Made by a program: the position numbers and the translations under genes. From positions 620,001-684,000 of the forward strand of contig NZ_CP040709.1 in assembly GCF_005952805.1 (NCBI RefSeq): a stretch of 64,000 nucleotides of DNA. Direction: 5' to 3'. Below are positions 7,741 to 18,370 of this stretch, piece by piece. The stretch comes from Inhella inkyongensis (lineage in GTDB: Bacteria; Pseudomonadota; Gammaproteobacteria; Burkholderiales; Burkholderiaceae_C). The notes under the pieces were generated by a model that saw only the letters and a program-made list of their open reading frames with translations, did no database searches and was not told the origin of the DNA. The first letter of the stretch is position 1. Each line of letters opens with the position of its first letter.

Positions 7741-8436
7741 ATGGAGTTCAAACATATCGAGGCTTGGTTGATCGACCTGGACGGCACCTTGGTCGACACC
7801 CTGGGGGATTTTGTGGCGGCGCTGCAGCCGGTGGCGCAGGCCTTGGGCGCACCGGCGGCCACGGCCGAGCAGGTGCGGCGCCTGATCGGGCGCGGTGGCG
7901 CGCAGCTGGTGCGCGACCTGCTGCAGCTGTGGCAGCAGCCGGAGTCGGCCTTCGAGCCGGCCTGGGCGCTGTATGAGCGGCACTACCGCGAGGTCAATGG
8001 CAAACATGCGTCTGTGTTCGAGGGCGTGGTGCCGGGGTTAAAGGCGCTGCGTGCGCACGGCTGGCGCCTGGTGTGTGTGACCAACAAGCCGCAGGCCAAC
8101 GCCGAGGCGCTGCTGGCAGCTTTGGGCCTGCGGGACGACTTCGAGGCGGTGGTGGGCGGCGGGCCGAACTTGCGGCCCAAGCCGGAACCCGATGCGCTGC
8201 TGCGCGCCTGCGAACTGCTGGGCCTGGCGCCGGCACGCGTCGGCATGGTGGGGGACTCCGCCAACGACGCCGAGGCCGCGCGGGCGGCCGGCTGCGGTGC
8301 GCTGGTGTTGCTGCGCCACGGCTACAACCATGGCGAGCCCATCGATTCAGTACCGGCCGATTGGCATCTCGACCGGCTGGATCAGGGCTTCAACCGCGAC
8401 GGGACTTCTTCTCCTTGCCCAGCAGCAGTTCCTTGA
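7741..8436 (+). CDS. gph: Phosphoglycolate phosphatase, HAD family
   Basis: Hydrolyses 2-phosphoglycolate formed in DNA repair or by Rubisco oxygenation. 231 aa, HAD subfamily IA. Motif I IDLDGTLVDT holds the nucleophile Asp, motif II CVTNKPQ the Thr, motif III the Lys in LRPKPEP, and motif IV GDSANDAEAARAAG. The last 15 codons overlap the end of the convergent gene at 8390 by 47 bases. Normally found next to rpe and trpE; here it still precedes trpE but is separated from rpe. Confidence 0.94.
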   Translation: MEFKHIEAWLIDLDGTLVDTLGDFVAALQPVAQALGAPAATAEQVRRLIGRGGAQLVRDLLQLWQQPESAFEPAWALYERHYREVNGKHASVFEGVVPGLKALRAHGWRLVCVTNKPQANAEALLAALGLRDDFEAVVGGGPNLRPKPEPDALLRACELLGLAPARVGMVGDSANDAEAARAAGCGALVLLRHGYNHGEPIDSVPADWHLDRLDQGFNRDGTSSPCPAAVP

Positions 8437-8986
8437 GGTCTTCATCGGCCGGGTTCTCGCCCAGCCAGATGCGCAGCAGGGCGTTGTAGAACTCGATTTC
8501 CTTGATGGGCTCGCCCACCGGCTTGTAGTCCACAAAGATCTGCGCGCCGGTGCCGGGGATCCAGTCGATGCCGATGGCGGTGCCGGCGTTGGCTTTCTTC
8601 ATTTCATTGAAGATTTCGCCGAACTTGAAGATGCCGTTGATGGTCTTGGCGCGCTCTTCCGGCACGCTGTTCTTGCGCATGCCCTCGGTGAAGGCCTTGC
8701 CCAGATCCTTGGAATCCAGGTCGCGCAGCAGCTTGAGCAGCACGCGCTTGGGGCCGTCTTGCTTGACCACGCCGTCGGTCGTGTCGGCTTTTTGCTTCAG
8801 GTAGAAGCCCACGCTGTAGACCTTGAACACGGCCTTGTAGCGCACGCCCAGGCCGTTCAGGACCAGCTTCTGGCCGCCGACTTCCATCGAGGTGTCGAAC
8901 TTGGCCCCGCCCGCTTCGACGGTCTGAGCCAGGGAGCCCAGCGGCAGGGCCAGGGCAAGCAGGGTGGTCAGCAGGGCGCGGCGCAT
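8390..8986 (-). CDS. Chalcone isomerase-like periplasmic protein
   Basis: 198 aa with a cleavable signal peptide (MRRALLTTLLALALPLGSLAQ). The mature region has the bacterial chalcone-isomerase-like pattern: GQKLVLNGLGVRYKAVFKVYSVGFYLKQ, KRVLLKLLRDLD, then IGIDWIPGTGAQIFVDYKPVGEPI and a C-terminal LRIWLGENPADEDLKELLLG. Bacterial members lack proven isomerase activity and are thought to be lipid- or fatty-acid-binding. Convergent with gph; its 3' end overlaps the gph end. Confidence 0.86.
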   Translation of the reverse strand: MRRALLTTLLALALPLGSLAQTVEAGGAKFDTSMEVGGQKLVLNGLGVRYKAVFKVYSVGFYLKQKADTTDGVVKQDGPKRVLLKLLRDLDSKDLGKAFTEGMRKNSVPEERAKTINGIFKFGEIFNEMKKANAGTAIGIDWIPGTGAQIFVDYKPVGEPIKEIEFYNALLRIWLGENPADEDLKELLLGKEKKSRRG

Positions 8987-9129
8987 GGGTTCTCCGGGGA
9001 GTGGCTTTCAGGGCGCGAATTGTGGCGGTTTGTGACGCCCAATCGCAGCCGGGGAAACCTGAGCCAGTGAAAGAAAGCCGACAGCCGCCAAGCGCGAAGG
9101 CTCAACCCACGATCCCGAAAGGGCGCCGC

Positions 9130-9135
9130 TACACT
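9130..9135 (+). promoter_or_regulatory. Candidate -10 box of the trp leader transcript
   Basis: TACACT lies seven bases before the ATG of the leader ORF at 9143, so a start point at the usual distance would fall on or next to that ATG and the leader message would be nearly leaderless. No convincing -35 box is seen 16-18 bases upstream. Confidence 0.4.
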
Positions 9136-9142
9136 GCCGCCC

Positions 9143-9223
9143 ATGTTCGTGTCTCGCAACTTCACCAAAGGGTCTGGCGACCGGGGAGCTTGGCCCTGGC
9201 GACCCTGGCTGATGCGCCGCTGA
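9143..9223 (+). CDS. trpL: Candidate trp operon leader peptide (26 aa, three Trp codons)
   Basis: ORF of 26 codons plus TGA directly upstream of trpE, beginning MFVSRNFTKG and ending GAWPWRPWLMRR. Trp codons at 9191, 9197 and 9206 fall within 18 bases, a density far above chance and characteristic of attenuation leader peptides. Four bases after the stop begins an 8-bp GC-rich hairpin. A ribosome stalled at the Trp codons would be placed to alter pairing of the downstream RNA. There is no visible Shine-Dalgarno; if transcription starts at about 9143 the ORF would be leaderless. Assignment rests on position, codon content and hairpin. Confidence 0.62.
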   Translation: MFVSRNFTKGSGDRGAWPWRPWLMRR

Positions 9224-9226
9224 AGA

Positions 9227-9260
9227 GGGCGTGGCCTGACCACGCCCGGGTCTGATCTTT
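9227..9260 (+). terminator. Candidate trp attenuator hairpin
   Basis: GGGCGTGG (9227-9234) pairs perfectly with CCACGCCC (9240-9247) around a 5-base loop, followed by GGGTCTGATCTTT. The T content of the tail is modest. A competing six-base pairing of 9213-9218 with 9228-9233 could act as antiterminator. Located between the Trp-rich leader ORF and trpE. Confidence 0.5.
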
Positions 9261-10766
9261 GTGGAACCCGACGTGATCACGAACGAGCAAGAATTTCTGC
9301 GCCTGGCGGCTGCCGGGCACAACCGCATCCCCCTGGTGCGTGAGGCCCTGGCGGACCTCGAAACCCCCCTGTCCCTCTACCTGAAGCTGTGCGGCGACCA
9401 ACGTGCGCACAGCTTTTTGCTGGAGTCCGTGCTGGGAGGGGAGCGCTTCGGGCGTTACTCCTTCATCGGCTTGGCGGCCCGCACCCTGCTGCGAGCCACC
9501 GGCACCGCCTGCGAGGTGGTGACCGACGGCGCGGTGGTGGAGCGTTTTGAGGGCAATGCGCTGGACTTTGTGGCGGCCTTTCAGGAGCGGCTGCGTCCCG
9601 CCGTGGTGCCGGGCCTGCCGCGTTTTTGCGGCGGTTTGGCGGGCTACTTTGGCTATGAGGCGGTGCGTGCCATCGAGCCCCGTCTGGCGGCGGGTCGCCA
9701 AGGTGGCGGCCTGGGCACGCCGGACATCCTTTTGCTGCTGACCGAAGAAGTGGCGGTGATCGACAACCTGAGCGGTCGCCTTTATCTAATCGTCTGGGCC
9801 GACCCGGCGCAGCCGCAGGCCTATTGCGCAGCCCAGGCGCGGCTGGAGGTTCTGGCCCAGCGCCTGCGTCGCACGGTCAGCCTGCCCGAGGTGGCGCCCA
9901 GCCCGGCCCAGCCGGTCGAGCGCGAACGCGACCCCGAGGACTATCTGCAGGCGGTGCGCCGGGCCAAGGAGTTCATTGCGGCGGGCGACTGCATGCAGGT
10001 CGTGATTGGCCAGCGGCTGAAAAAGCGCTTCACGGCCGATGCGCTCAGCCTGTACCGGGCGCTGCGCACGCTCAACCCCAGTCCCTATATGTACTTCTAC
10101 GACATGGGGGACTTTCAGATCGCCGGCGCCTCACCGGAGATTCTGGTGCGCGAGGAGCATCGGGCAGTCGCCGAGGGCGGCGGGCGGCGCGTCACCATTC
10201 GCCCGCTGGCGGGCACCCGACCGCGGGGCGCCAGCGTGGCGCTGGACCGCGAGCTGGAGGAGGAGCTGCGCGCCGACCCCAAAGAGCGCGCCGAGCACCT
10301 GATGCTGATCGACCTGGCGCGCAACGACATCGGGCGCATGGCGCGCACGGGCTCGGTGCAGGTCACGGCGGCTTTTGATGTGGAGCGCTACTCGCATGTG
10401 ATGCACCTGGTCAGCAACGTTGAAGGCGTGCTGCGCCCCGAGGTGGGGCAACTCGATGTGCTGAAGGCGAGCTTTCCGGCCGGCACCCTGACCGGCGCGC
10501 CCAAGGTGCGGGCGATGGAGCTGATCGATGAGTTGGAGCCGGTGGAGCGCGGCATCTATGGCGGCGCCTGCGGCTACCTGAGCTTTGCCGGCGACATGGA
10601 CGTGGCCATCGCCATCCGCACCGGCATCGTCAAGGACGGCTATCTGTACGCCCAGGCGGCGGCCGGGGTGGTGGCGGATTCGGTGCCCGAGCTGGAGTGG
10701 CAGGAAACCGAGGCCAAAGCACGGGCGGTGCTGGCCGCGGCAGAGATGGTGGAGAGGGGGTTCTGA
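9261..10766 (+). CDS. trpE: Anthranilate synthase component I
   Basis: Large subunit of anthranilate synthase, converting chorismate and NH3 to anthranilate. 501 aa. The N-terminal feedback motif LLESVLGGERFGRYSF (Trp-binding LLES) is intact, indicating allosteric inhibition. Catalytic-domain motifs: PSPYMYFYDMG, GASPEILVR, PLAGTRPRGAS, LMLIDLARNDIGR, PAGTLTGAPKVRAME and GGACGYLSF. Start is GTG 9261; GTG 9273 would give a family-typical MITNEQEF start, and neither has a good Shine-Dalgarno. Preceded by the candidate attenuator. Confidence 0.97.
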   Translation: MEPDVITNEQEFLRLAAAGHNRIPLVREALADLETPLSLYLKLCGDQRAHSFLLESVLGGERFGRYSFIGLAARTLLRATGTACEVVTDGAVVERFEGNALDFVAAFQERLRPAVVPGLPRFCGGLAGYFGYEAVRAIEPRLAAGRQGGGLGTPDILLLLTEEVAVIDNLSGRLYLIVWADPAQPQAYCAAQARLEVLAQRLRRTVSLPEVAPSPAQPVERERDPEDYLQAVRRAKEFIAAGDCMQVVIGQRLKKRFTADALSLYRALRTLNPSPYMYFYDMGDFQIAGASPEILVREEHRAVAEGGGRRVTIRPLAGTRPRGASVALDRELEEELRADPKERAEHLMLIDLARNDIGRMARTGSVQVTAAFDVERYSHVMHLVSNVEGVLRPEVGQLDVLKASFPAGTLTGAPKVRAMELIDELEPVERGIYGGACGYLSFAGDMDVAIAIRTGIVKDGYLYAQAAAGVVADSVPELEWQETEAKARAVLAAAEMVERGF

Positions 10767-10848
10767 TGTGCCACTCGCCGAGCCGCCTCAAGATTGGCAC
10801 GCGCCCCCTTGGGGGGGCGACGCGGAACGCGTCTAGGGGGCAATAGTC
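10767..10848 (+). repeat. Intergenic palindromic repeat between trpE and trpG
   Basis: Two hairpins fill this 82-bp gap: a C-run/G-run stem at 10802-10819 with a TT loop, then a perfect GACGCG-GAA-CGCGTC at 10819-10833, followed by CTAGGGGG. From memory, very similar C-run/G-run units recur between genes in Burkholderiales genomes, so this is probably a dispersed REP-like element rather than an operon-specific signal. Confidence 0.5.
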
Positions 10849-11433
10849 ATGGTCTTGATGATCGACAACTACGACAGCTTCACCTTCAACCTGGTGCAGT
10901 ACCTGGGCGAGCTGGGCGCCGAGGTCAAGGTGTTGCGCAACGACGAAATCGATGTGGCGGGCATTGCGGCCCTGCAGCCCAGCCATCTGATCCTGTCACC
11001 CGGGCCCTGCACGCCCAATGAGGCTGGGGTCTGCGTGCCGGCCATTCAGGCCTTCAAGGGGCGGCTGCCCATCCTGGGTGTGTGCCTGGGGCACCAAAGC
11101 ATCGGCCAGGCCCTGGGCGGGCGCATCGTGCGGGCGCAGCGGCAGATGCACGGCAAGGCCAGCGTGATTCATAACGATCAGCGCGGCCTCTTCAAGGGCC
11201 TGCCGGCGCAGTTCAGCGTGATTCGCTACCACTCGCTGGTCATCGAGCCGCAGAGTTGCCCGCCCGAGCTGGAGGTGACAGCGCGCAGCGAGGACGGCGA
11301 AATCATGGGTGTGCGCCATCGCGAGCTGGCGGGTACGCCCACCCCCATCGAGGGCGTGCAGTACCACCCGGAGTCCATCCTCTCCGAGCATGGGCATGCG
11401 CAGTTGAAGAACTTTCTGGGCTTGAGCCTATGA
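10849..11433 (+). CDS. trpG: Anthranilate synthase component II (glutamine amidotransferase)
   Basis: Supplies ammonia from glutamine to TrpE; relatives also serve PabB for p-aminobenzoate synthesis, and a dual role is possible here. 194 aa, class I amidotransferase. [19 protein letters not shown] at the start, [10 protein letters not shown] oxyanion region, nucleophile Cys79 in [15 protein letters not shown], and the catalytic His-Glu in [13 protein letters not shown]. Its TGA overlaps the ATG of the threonine aldolase gene (ATGA). Confidence 0.96.
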   Translation: MVLMIDNYDSFTFNLVQYLGELGAEVKVLRNDEIDVAGIAALQPSHLILSPGPCTPNEAGVCVPAIQAFKGRLPILGVCLGHQSIGQALGGRIVRAQRQMHGKASVIHNDQRGLFKGLPAQFSVIRYHSLVIEPQSCPPELEVTARSEDGEIMGVRHRELAGTPTPIEGVQYHPESILSEHGHAQLKNFLGLSL

Positions 11434-12464
11434 AAACCATCGATCTGCGCAGTGACACCGTGACCCGCCCGACGCCGGGCATGCAGGCCGCCATGGCCGC
11501 CGCACCGCTGGGCGACGACGTGTTTGGCGATGACCCCAGCGTGAATGCCCTGCAGCAGGCGGTGGCGGAGCGCCTGGGCTTTGAGGCTGCCCTCTTCCTG
11601 CCCAGTGGCACGCAAAGCAATCTGGTGGCCTTGATGAGCCACTGCCAGCGCGGCGACGAATACATCGTGGGCCAGCAGCAGCATTGCTATCGCTGGGAGG
11701 CCGGCGGTGCGGCGGTGCTGGGCTCCATCCAGCCCCAGCCGCTGCCGCAGCAGCTGGACGGTAGCTTGGCGTTGGCCGACATCGACGCCGCCATCAAGCC
11801 CGATGACCCGCACTTTGCGCGCAGCCGGCTGTTGTGCCTGGAGAACACCATCGGCGGCCAGGTGCTGAGCCCAGACTACTTGGCCCAGGCGCAGGGCTTG
11901 GCGCGCCGGCATGGCTTGGCCCTGCATCTGGATGGCGCACGGCTCTTCAATGCCGCAGCCGCGGCGCCCGGCGACGTGCTGGCGAACGCGCGCGCCATTT
12001 GCGCCGGCTTCGATTCGGTTTCGGTTTGCTTTTCGAAGGGCTTGGGCGCGCCGGTGGGCTCGGTGCTGTGCGGCTCGGCCGAGCTGATGGCGAGCGCGCG
12101 GCGCTGGCGCAAGATGTGTGGCGGCGCGATGCGCCAGGCCGGTGGCTTGGCGGCCGCCGCGCTGTATGCGCTTGATCACCATCTGGAGCGGCTGCGCGAT
12201 GACCATGCGCTGGCGCGGCGCCTGGCCGAAGGCCTACAGGGCATCGCCGGGCTGAACGTGGCGATGCCGCAGACCAATATCGTGTTTGCCGACCTGAGGC
12301 CTGAGTTGGCGCAGCGTCGGGGCGCGGGCCTGCTGGCGCATTTGGCGGCGCAGGGCGTGCTGGCCACCGGGCTCTATCGCCTGCGTTTTGTCACCCATCT
12401 GGATGTGGACGCCGAAGGCGTGGACCACGCCGCTGCCGCGCTGCGGCATTACCTTGAGAACTGA
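11430..12464 (+). CDS. ltaE: Low-specificity L-threonine aldolase
   Basis: PLP enzyme cleaving L-threonine/allo-threonine to glycine and acetaldehyde. 344 aa from ATG 11430, which overlaps the trpG stop. Signatures: [52 protein letters not shown] and the PLP-lysine in [32 protein letters not shown] follows. It lies inside the trp cluster between trpG and trpD with no gap, so it is co-transcribed with tryptophan genes although its reaction is not part of that pathway. Confidence 0.93.
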   Translation: MKTIDLRSDTVTRPTPGMQAAMAAAPLGDDVFGDDPSVNALQQAVAERLGFEAALFLPSGTQSNLVALMSHCQRGDEYIVGQQQHCYRWEAGGAAVLGSIQPQPLPQQLDGSLALADIDAAIKPDDPHFARSRLLCLENTIGGQVLSPDYLAQAQGLARRHGLALHLDGARLFNAAAAAPGDVLANARAICAGFDSVSVCFSKGLGAPVGSVLCGSAELMASARRWRKMCGGAMRQAGGLAAAALYALDHHLERLRDDHALARRLAEGLQGIAGLNVAMPQTNIVFADLRPELAQRRGAGLLAHLAAQGVLATGLYRLRFVTHLDVDAEGVDHAAAALRHYLEN

Positions 12465-12467
12465 AGC

Positions 12468-13493
12468 ATGCCGATCACCGATCAAGAAGCCCTGCAGCGC
12501 GTCATCGAACACCGCGAGATCTTTCCGGACGAGATGTTGGCCCTGATGCGGCGCATCATGACGGGCGAGATGTCCCCTGTCATGGCGGCCGCACTGATCA
12601 CTGGCCTGCGGGTGAAGAAGGAGACCGTGGGCGAGATCGCGGCCGCGGCCGAGGTGATGCGCGAGCTAAGCCGCAAGGTGCAGGCGCCGGCTCACCCGCA
12701 TCTGGTGGATGTGGTGGGCACGGGCGGCGACGGGGCGCACAGCTTCAACATCAGCACTTGCTCGATGTTCGTGGCGGCAGCGGCCGGTGCCCAGGTGGCC
12801 AAGCATGGCAATCGCAGCGTCAGCAGCAAGTGCGGCAGTGCCGATGTGCTGGAGGCCCTGGGCGCACGCATCGACCTGCAGCCCGAGGCCGTGGCGCGTT
12901 GCCTGAGCGAGGTGGGGCTGGGCTTTATGTTCGCCCCCAACCATCACCCAGCGATGAAGAACATCGCCCCGGTGCGCAAGGAACTGGGTGTGCGCACGAT
13001 CTTCAACATCCTGGGCCCGCTGACCAATCCGGCCGGGGCGCCCAACATCCTGATGGGGGTGTTCCACCCCGATCTGGTCGGCATCCAGGTACGGGTGCTG
13101 CAGCGCTTGGGAGCGCGGCATGCCTTGGTGGTCTACGGGCAGGACGGGCTGGACGAGGTGTCGTTGGGGGCGGCCACCCTGGTGGGTGAGCTGCGCGATG
13201 GAAAGGTCAGCGAGTACAGCATCCACCCCGAGGACTTCGGGCTGGCCATGTCCGCCACTCGCAATTTGCGCGTCGAGAACGCCGAGGCCTCGCGGCTCAT
13301 GTTGCTGGACGTGCTGGCGGGCAAGGCCGGCCCGGCGCGCGACATCGTGCTGCTCAATGCCGGTGCAGCGCTCTATGCCGCGGATGTGGCGGCTTCCATT
13401 GCCGATGGGGTGGCCCGAGCGGCCGCCGTGATGGACAGTGGCGCGGCACGCGCCAAGTTGGACGCCTTTGTGGCGGCCACACAGCAGGGCTGA
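12468..13493 (+). CDS. trpD: Anthranilate phosphoribosyltransferase
   Basis: Transfers phosphoribose from PRPP to anthranilate. 341 aa, usual length. The PRPP-binding [17 protein letters not shown] and [21 protein letters not shown] motifs are intact, followed by [24 protein letters not shown] and the metal-site DEVSLGA. Begins 3 bp after ltaE and ends 5 bp before trpC. Confidence 0.97.
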   Translation: MPITDQEALQRVIEHREIFPDEMLALMRRIMTGEMSPVMAAALITGLRVKKETVGEIAAAAEVMRELSRKVQAPAHPHLVDVVGTGGDGAHSFNISTCSMFVAAAAGAQVAKHGNRSVSSKCGSADVLEALGARIDLQPEAVARCLSEVGLGFMFAPNHHPAMKNIAPVRKELGVRTIFNILGPLTNPAGAPNILMGVFHPDLVGIQVRVLQRLGARHALVVYGQDGLDEVSLGAATLVGELRDGKVSEYSIHPEDFGLAMSATRNLRVENAEASRLMLLDVLAGKAGPARDIVLLNAGAALYAADVAASIADGVARAAAVMDSGAARAKLDAFVAATQQG

Positions 13494-13498
13494 GGGCG

Positions 13499-14284
13499 AT
13501 GGACGACATCTTGCGCCGCATCGTCGCGGTCAAACAAGAAGAGATTGCGGCCCTGCGCCCAAGGGCGGCGGAGTTGGAACGCGCGGCCTCCGCGCAGGGC
13601 CCTGCGCGCGGCTTTGCCCAGGCCCTGAACGCCAAGATTGCTGCAGGCCGGCCGGCGGTGATTGCTGAGGTCAAGCAAGCCAGCCCGAGCAAGGGCGTGC
13701 TGCGGAACCCCTTCGAACCCGCCGCCATTGCATCGAGCTACGCGGCCCATGGTGCGGCCTGCCTGAGCGTATTGACGGATCGACAGTTCTTCCAGGGGAG
13801 CGAAGCAGCGCTGCGCGCCGCACGCGCTGCCTGTGCTCTGCCTGTGCTGCGCAAGGACTTTGTGATCGATCCGCTCCAAATCGTCGAGGCCAAGGCCATG
13901 GGCGCCGACGCGGTGTTGCTGATCGTGGCCTGCCTCTCGGACGAAGAGCTGCACGCACTGGAGGCCTGCGCACTGGACTGGGGCCTGGATGTGTTGGTGG
14001 AGTCCCATGACGCCGAGGAGTTGGACCGGGCCTTGCGACTGAAGACGCCGCTGATCGGGATCAACAACCGCAACCTGCGCAGTTTTGAGGTCAGTCTGGA
14101 TACCACGCTGGGTCTGCGCGCTGCGGTCGGCGCCGAGCGCCTGTTGATCACGGAGTCCGGCGTGCTGACCCCGGCCGATGTGCAGCGCCTGCGCGCCGCT
14201 GATGTGCAGGCCTTCCTGGTCGGCGAGGCCTTCATGCGAGCGCCCGATCCGGGGGGCGCGCTGGCGGAGTTGTTCGGTTCGTGA
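13499..14284 (+). CDS. trpC: Indole-3-glycerol phosphate synthase
   Basis: TIM-barrel enzyme closing the indole ring in tryptophan synthesis. 261 aa, monofunctional (no fused TrpF). Motifs: [13 protein letters not shown] (catalytic Glu and Lys), [35 protein letters not shown] and [13 protein letters not shown]. The last bases overlap the GTG start of ung by four. trpF, trpB and trpA are not in this window. Confidence 0.97.
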   Translation: MDDILRRIVAVKQEEIAALRPRAAELERAASAQGPARGFAQALNAKIAAGRPAVIAEVKQASPSKGVLRNPFEPAAIASSYAAHGAACLSVLTDRQFFQGSEAALRAARAACALPVLRKDFVIDPLQIVEAKAMGADAVLLIVACLSDEELHALEACALDWGLDVLVESHDAEELDRALRLKTPLIGINNRNLRSFEVSLDTTLGLRAAVGAERLLITESGVLTPADVQRLRAADVQAFLVGEAFMRAPDPGGALAELFGS

Positions 14285-15018
14285 GCAGCGGGGCATTGAC
14301 TCAGCCGCTGGGTCGTTGCTTTGACGACGAGGCCTTGGCGGTCCTGGATCCCCAATGGCAGGTCGTCCTGCGGAATTGGCGCCAACAAGAGGCGGCGCAG
14401 CAACTGATCCGACGGATCGAGGCGCGCCAGCGCGAGGGCGCCACGATTTACCCCAGCCAACCCCTGCGCGCCCTGGCTGCCACGCCCTTGGCGAACTGCC
14501 GCGTGCTGCTGCTGGGGCAAGACCCCTATCACGGCCCGGGTCAGGCGGAGGGCCTGGCCTTCTCGGTGCCGCCCGGGCAGGCCATTCCGCCTAGTTTGCG
14601 CAACATCTTCAAAGAGTTGCACCGAGACCTGGGGCTGCAACCCCCAATGACCGGCCATCTGGGTGCTTGGGCCCGGCGCGGCGTGCTCCTGCTCAATACC
14701 TCATTGACCGTTGAGGCCGGGCAGGCCGGAGCGCATGCGCGTTGGGGCTGGGAAGGCTTGACTGATGCACTGATCTCTGCGGTCGACCGCGAAGGTGATC
14801 CCAAGGTGTTTTTGCTTTGGGGCAGCCATGCGCAAGCCAAGCGTTCGTTGATTGGCGCTCGCCATCGGGTGCTGTGCACCAACCACCCCTCGCCTTTGTC
14901 GGCGCTGCGACCGCCCGTTCCCTTCATGGGCTGCGGCCATTTCTCCGAGAGCCAGGCTTGGCTGGAGCGGCAGGGCCGCCCTTGGTCCTGGAACCTGGAT
15001 AAAGATTTTTCCGCCTGA
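14281..15018 (+). CDS. ung: Uracil-DNA glycosylase, family 1
   Basis: Removes uracil from DNA. 245 aa starting at GTG 14281 inside the end of trpC. Water-activating loop GQDPYHG with catalytic Asp81, AEGLAFSVP pocket, [10 protein letters not shown] with the uracil-recognising Asn, [12 protein letters not shown], and the HPSPLSA minor-groove loop with its His. All catalytic residues are present. Translationally coupled to the trp genes, an unusual but plausible arrangement. Confidence 0.96.
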   Translation: MSSGALTQPLGRCFDDEALAVLDPQWQVVLRNWRQQEAAQQLIRRIEARQREGATIYPSQPLRALAATPLANCRVLLLGQDPYHGPGQAEGLAFSVPPGQAIPPSLRNIFKELHRDLGLQPPMTGHLGAWARRGVLLLNTSLTVEAGQAGAHARWGWEGLTDALISAVDREGDPKVFLLWGSHAQAKRSLIGARHRVLCTNHPSPLSALRPPVPFMGCGHFSESQAWLERQGRPWSWNLDKDFSA

Positions 15019-15022
15019 CCCC

Positions 15023-15050
15023 TTGCGCTCTTTGAACACCCTGCTATAGT
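15023..15050 (+). promoter_or_regulatory. tRNA-Tyr operon promoter
   Basis: TTGCGC (15023-15028), 16-base spacer, TATAGT (15045-15050), followed directly by GGCGGGCTCG. The start point would fall at about 15057, just before the mature tRNA. The GC-rich discriminator is typical of stringently controlled stable-RNA promoters. Confidence 0.6.
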
Positions 15051-15063
15051 GGCGGGCTCGCCT

Positions 15064-15149
15064 GGAGGGGTGGCCGAGTGGTTAAAGGCAGCAGACTGTA
15101 AATCTGCCCGCTAACGCGTACGCTGGTTCGAATCCAGCCTCCTCCACCA
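15064..15149 (+). tRNA. tRNA-Tyr (anticodon GTA)
   Basis: 86-nt class II tRNA with a variable arm. Acceptor stem GGAGGGG pairs with CTCCTCC, GTA lies in the ACTGTAAAT anticodon loop, the T-loop is TTCGAAT, and the 3' CCA is encoded. Confidence 0.97.
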
Positions 15150-15179
15150 GTGCGAGCAACTCCGGAACTGGATTCCAGA

Positions 15180-15253
15180 GCGGGAGTAGTTCAATGGTAG
15201 AACCTTAGCCTTCCAAGCTAATGACGCGGGTTCGATTCCCGTCTCCCGCTCCA
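15180..15253 (+). tRNA. tRNA-Gly (anticodon TCC)
   Basis: 74 nt. Acceptor GCGGGAG pairs with CTCCCGC; the anticodon loop CTTCCAA carries TCC; T-loop TTCGATT; CCA encoded. It lies 30 bp after tRNA-Tyr in the same transcript. Confidence 0.97.
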
Positions 15254-15322
15254 GCGGTTTGGTTTGGTTGGTAGGGCGACATCGGATTGCAGATTTCCTC
15301 AAGTCTGCAGCCCTGTGTCGCT

Positions 15323-15397
<75 letters not shown>

Positions 15398-15453
15398 CCC
15401 TCTTTTCTTCCTTCTCTTCCCCCTCTGTCTGAAAAGACCGTCAGGAGCGCCAA

Positions 15454-16644
<1,191 letters not shown>

Positions 16645-16660
16645 TTCAGGATTTCGCTGC

Positions 16661-16736
16661 AGGGGCATAGCTCAATTGGCAGAGCGTCGGTCTCCAAAAC
16701 CGAAGGTTGGGGGTTCGAGACCCTCTGCCCCTGCCA
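16661..16736 (+). tRNA. tRNA-Trp (anticodon CCA)
   Basis: 76 nt. Acceptor AGGGGCA pairs with TGCCCCT; anticodon loop TCTCCAAAA carries CCA; 3' CCA encoded. Sits between tuf and secE as in many proteobacteria. Confidence 0.97.
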
Positions 16737-16777
16737 GCAAATTCCGAAAAGCTCACTGACTTTCACCAGTCGCCTTC

Positions 16778-16807
16778 AGCCCGCTGCGGTTTTACCCGGC
16801 GGGCTTT
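16778..16807 (+). terminator. Weak intrinsic terminator after tRNA-Trp
   Basis: AGCCCGC (16778-16784) pairs with GCGGGCT (16799-16805), followed by only three T residues. It may be partial termination or a processing hairpin before secE. Confidence 0.5.
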
Positions 16808-16842
16808 GCTGCTGATACGCGGTAACTGATTCCGCGAACCCA

Positions 16843-17232
16843 ATGTCCATGTCCATGACCCAAGTCGAAACCATCACCTCGGGCGCCGATAAGGCCAAGC
16901 TGGCTGCGGCTGCACTGCTGGTGGTCGGCGGCCTGGCGGCCTACTTCCTGCTGAGCGCCAAAGGCGGCTTGGTGCAGTGGTCGGCCCTGCTGGCGCTGCT
17001 GGCTGCTGGTGTGGTGGTCTTTTTTACCAGTGAGTCGGGTAAGAGCCTGATTGGTTTCGGTCGCGACAGCTGGCGCGAAGTGCAAAAGGTGGTCTGGCCG
17101 ACCCGCAAGGAGTCCTTGCAGATGACCGGCTATGTGTTTGCCTTTGTGCTGGTGATGGGTCTTTTCCTGTGGCTGACCGACAAGACGCTGGAATGGGTGC
17201 TTTACGACCTGATCCTGGGCTGGAAGCGCTAA
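16843..17232 (+). CDS. secE: Preprotein translocase subunit SecE
   Basis: 129-aa inner-membrane subunit that clamps SecY. Three hydrophobic segments: about residues 21-37 ([17 protein letters not shown]), 45-61 and 96-116. The conserved amphipathic motif [17 protein letters not shown] precedes the last helix. The extended three-helix form matches E. coli rather than the one-helix type. Followed after 11 bp by nusG. Confidence 0.96.
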   Translation: MSMSMTQVETITSGADKAKLAAAALLVVGGLAAYFLLSAKGGLVQWSALLALLAAGVVVFFTSESGKSLIGFGRDSWREVQKVVWPTRKESLQMTGYVFAFVLVMGLFLWLTDKTLEWVLYDLILGWKR

Positions 17233-17243
17233 AGAGAGCAGAT

Positions 17244-17798
17244 ATGAGCGAAGCGATCACCGAATCTCCGAAGCGTTGGTACGTCGTCCATGCCTATTCC
17301 GGCATGGAAAAGGCTGTGGAGCGCAATCTGCGCGAGCGCATCGAGCGCGCTGGCATGCAAGATAAGTTCGGCCGCATCTTGGTGCCAACGGAAGAAGTCG
17401 TTGAGCTGAAGAATGGCAAGAAGGCCATCACCGAGCGCCGTTTCTTCCCGGGCTATGTGCTGGTCGAGATGCTGCTGGACGATGAGAGCTGGCACCTGGT
17501 CAAGCACACCAGCAAGGTGACCGGTTTCGTGGGTGGCGCGCGCAATCGCCCGGCCCCGATCTCGGAAGCCGAAGTCATGAAGATCGTCAACCAGATGCAA
17601 GAGGGCGTGGAAAAGCCGCGTCCCAAGTTCGAGTGGACGGTGGGCGAGGTGGTGCGTGTGAAGGATGGCCCGTTCGCCGACTTCAATGGCGCCATCGAAG
17701 AAGTCAACTACGACAAGAGCAAGGTGCGCGTGTCGGTGACCATTTTTGGTCGCGCCACGCCGGTCGAACTGGACTTCGGTCAAGTCGAGAAGGTTTAA
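17244..17798 (+). CDS. nusG: Transcription termination/antitermination protein NusG
   Basis: 184 aa. NGN domain at the N-terminus ([32 protein letters not shown]) binds the RNA polymerase clamp, and the C-terminal KOW domain ([20 protein letters not shown]) contacts Rho or ribosomal S10. ATG 17244 is preceded by AGAGAG. It is in an operon with secE. Confidence 0.98.
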   Translation: MSEAITESPKRWYVVHAYSGMEKAVERNLRERIERAGMQDKFGRILVPTEEVVELKNGKKAITERRFFPGYVLVEMLLDDESWHLVKHTSKVTGFVGGARNRPAPISEAEVMKIVNQMQEGVEKPRPKFEWTVGEVVRVKDGPFADFNGAIEEVNYDKSKVRVSVTIFGRATPVELDFGQVEKV

Positions 17799-17939
17799 GG
17801 CCCGTCAGAGCCTGGGAGTCTTGGCTCCCGTCTGGCCGCGACAGCCCAACGCGATTTTGGGCATGAGGAGCCAGTTGCCTGCATGGAGCTGGCGTTTGTA
17901 CTCGGGGCGGCGCGCAATGCCGCTCCTCAGGAGTGATAC

Positions 17940-18370
17940 ATGGCAAAGAAAATTGTCGGCTTTATCAAGCTGCAAGTTCCGGCCGGCAAGGCGAACCCTT
18001 CGCCCCCGATCGGTCCCGCGCTGGGTCAGCGTGGTCTCAACATCATGGAGTTCTGCAAGGCGTTCAACGCCAAGACGCAGGGCGTGGAGCCGGGTCTGGT
18101 GCTGCCGGTGGTTATCACCGCCTTCGCCGACAAGAGCTTCACCTTCGAGATCAAGTCGCCTCCCGCGACTGTGCTGATCAAGAAGGCCGCCAAGATTGAG
18201 AAGGGCTCGCAGCGCCCGCATCTGGACAAGGTTGGCAAGCTGAACCGCGCCCAGTTGGAAGAAATCGCGAAGGTCAAGATGAAGGACATGAACGCCGCTG
18301 ATCTGGACGGTGCTGTTCGCATCATCGCCGGCTCGGCCCGTTCGATGGGCATCATCGTGGAGGGTGTGTG

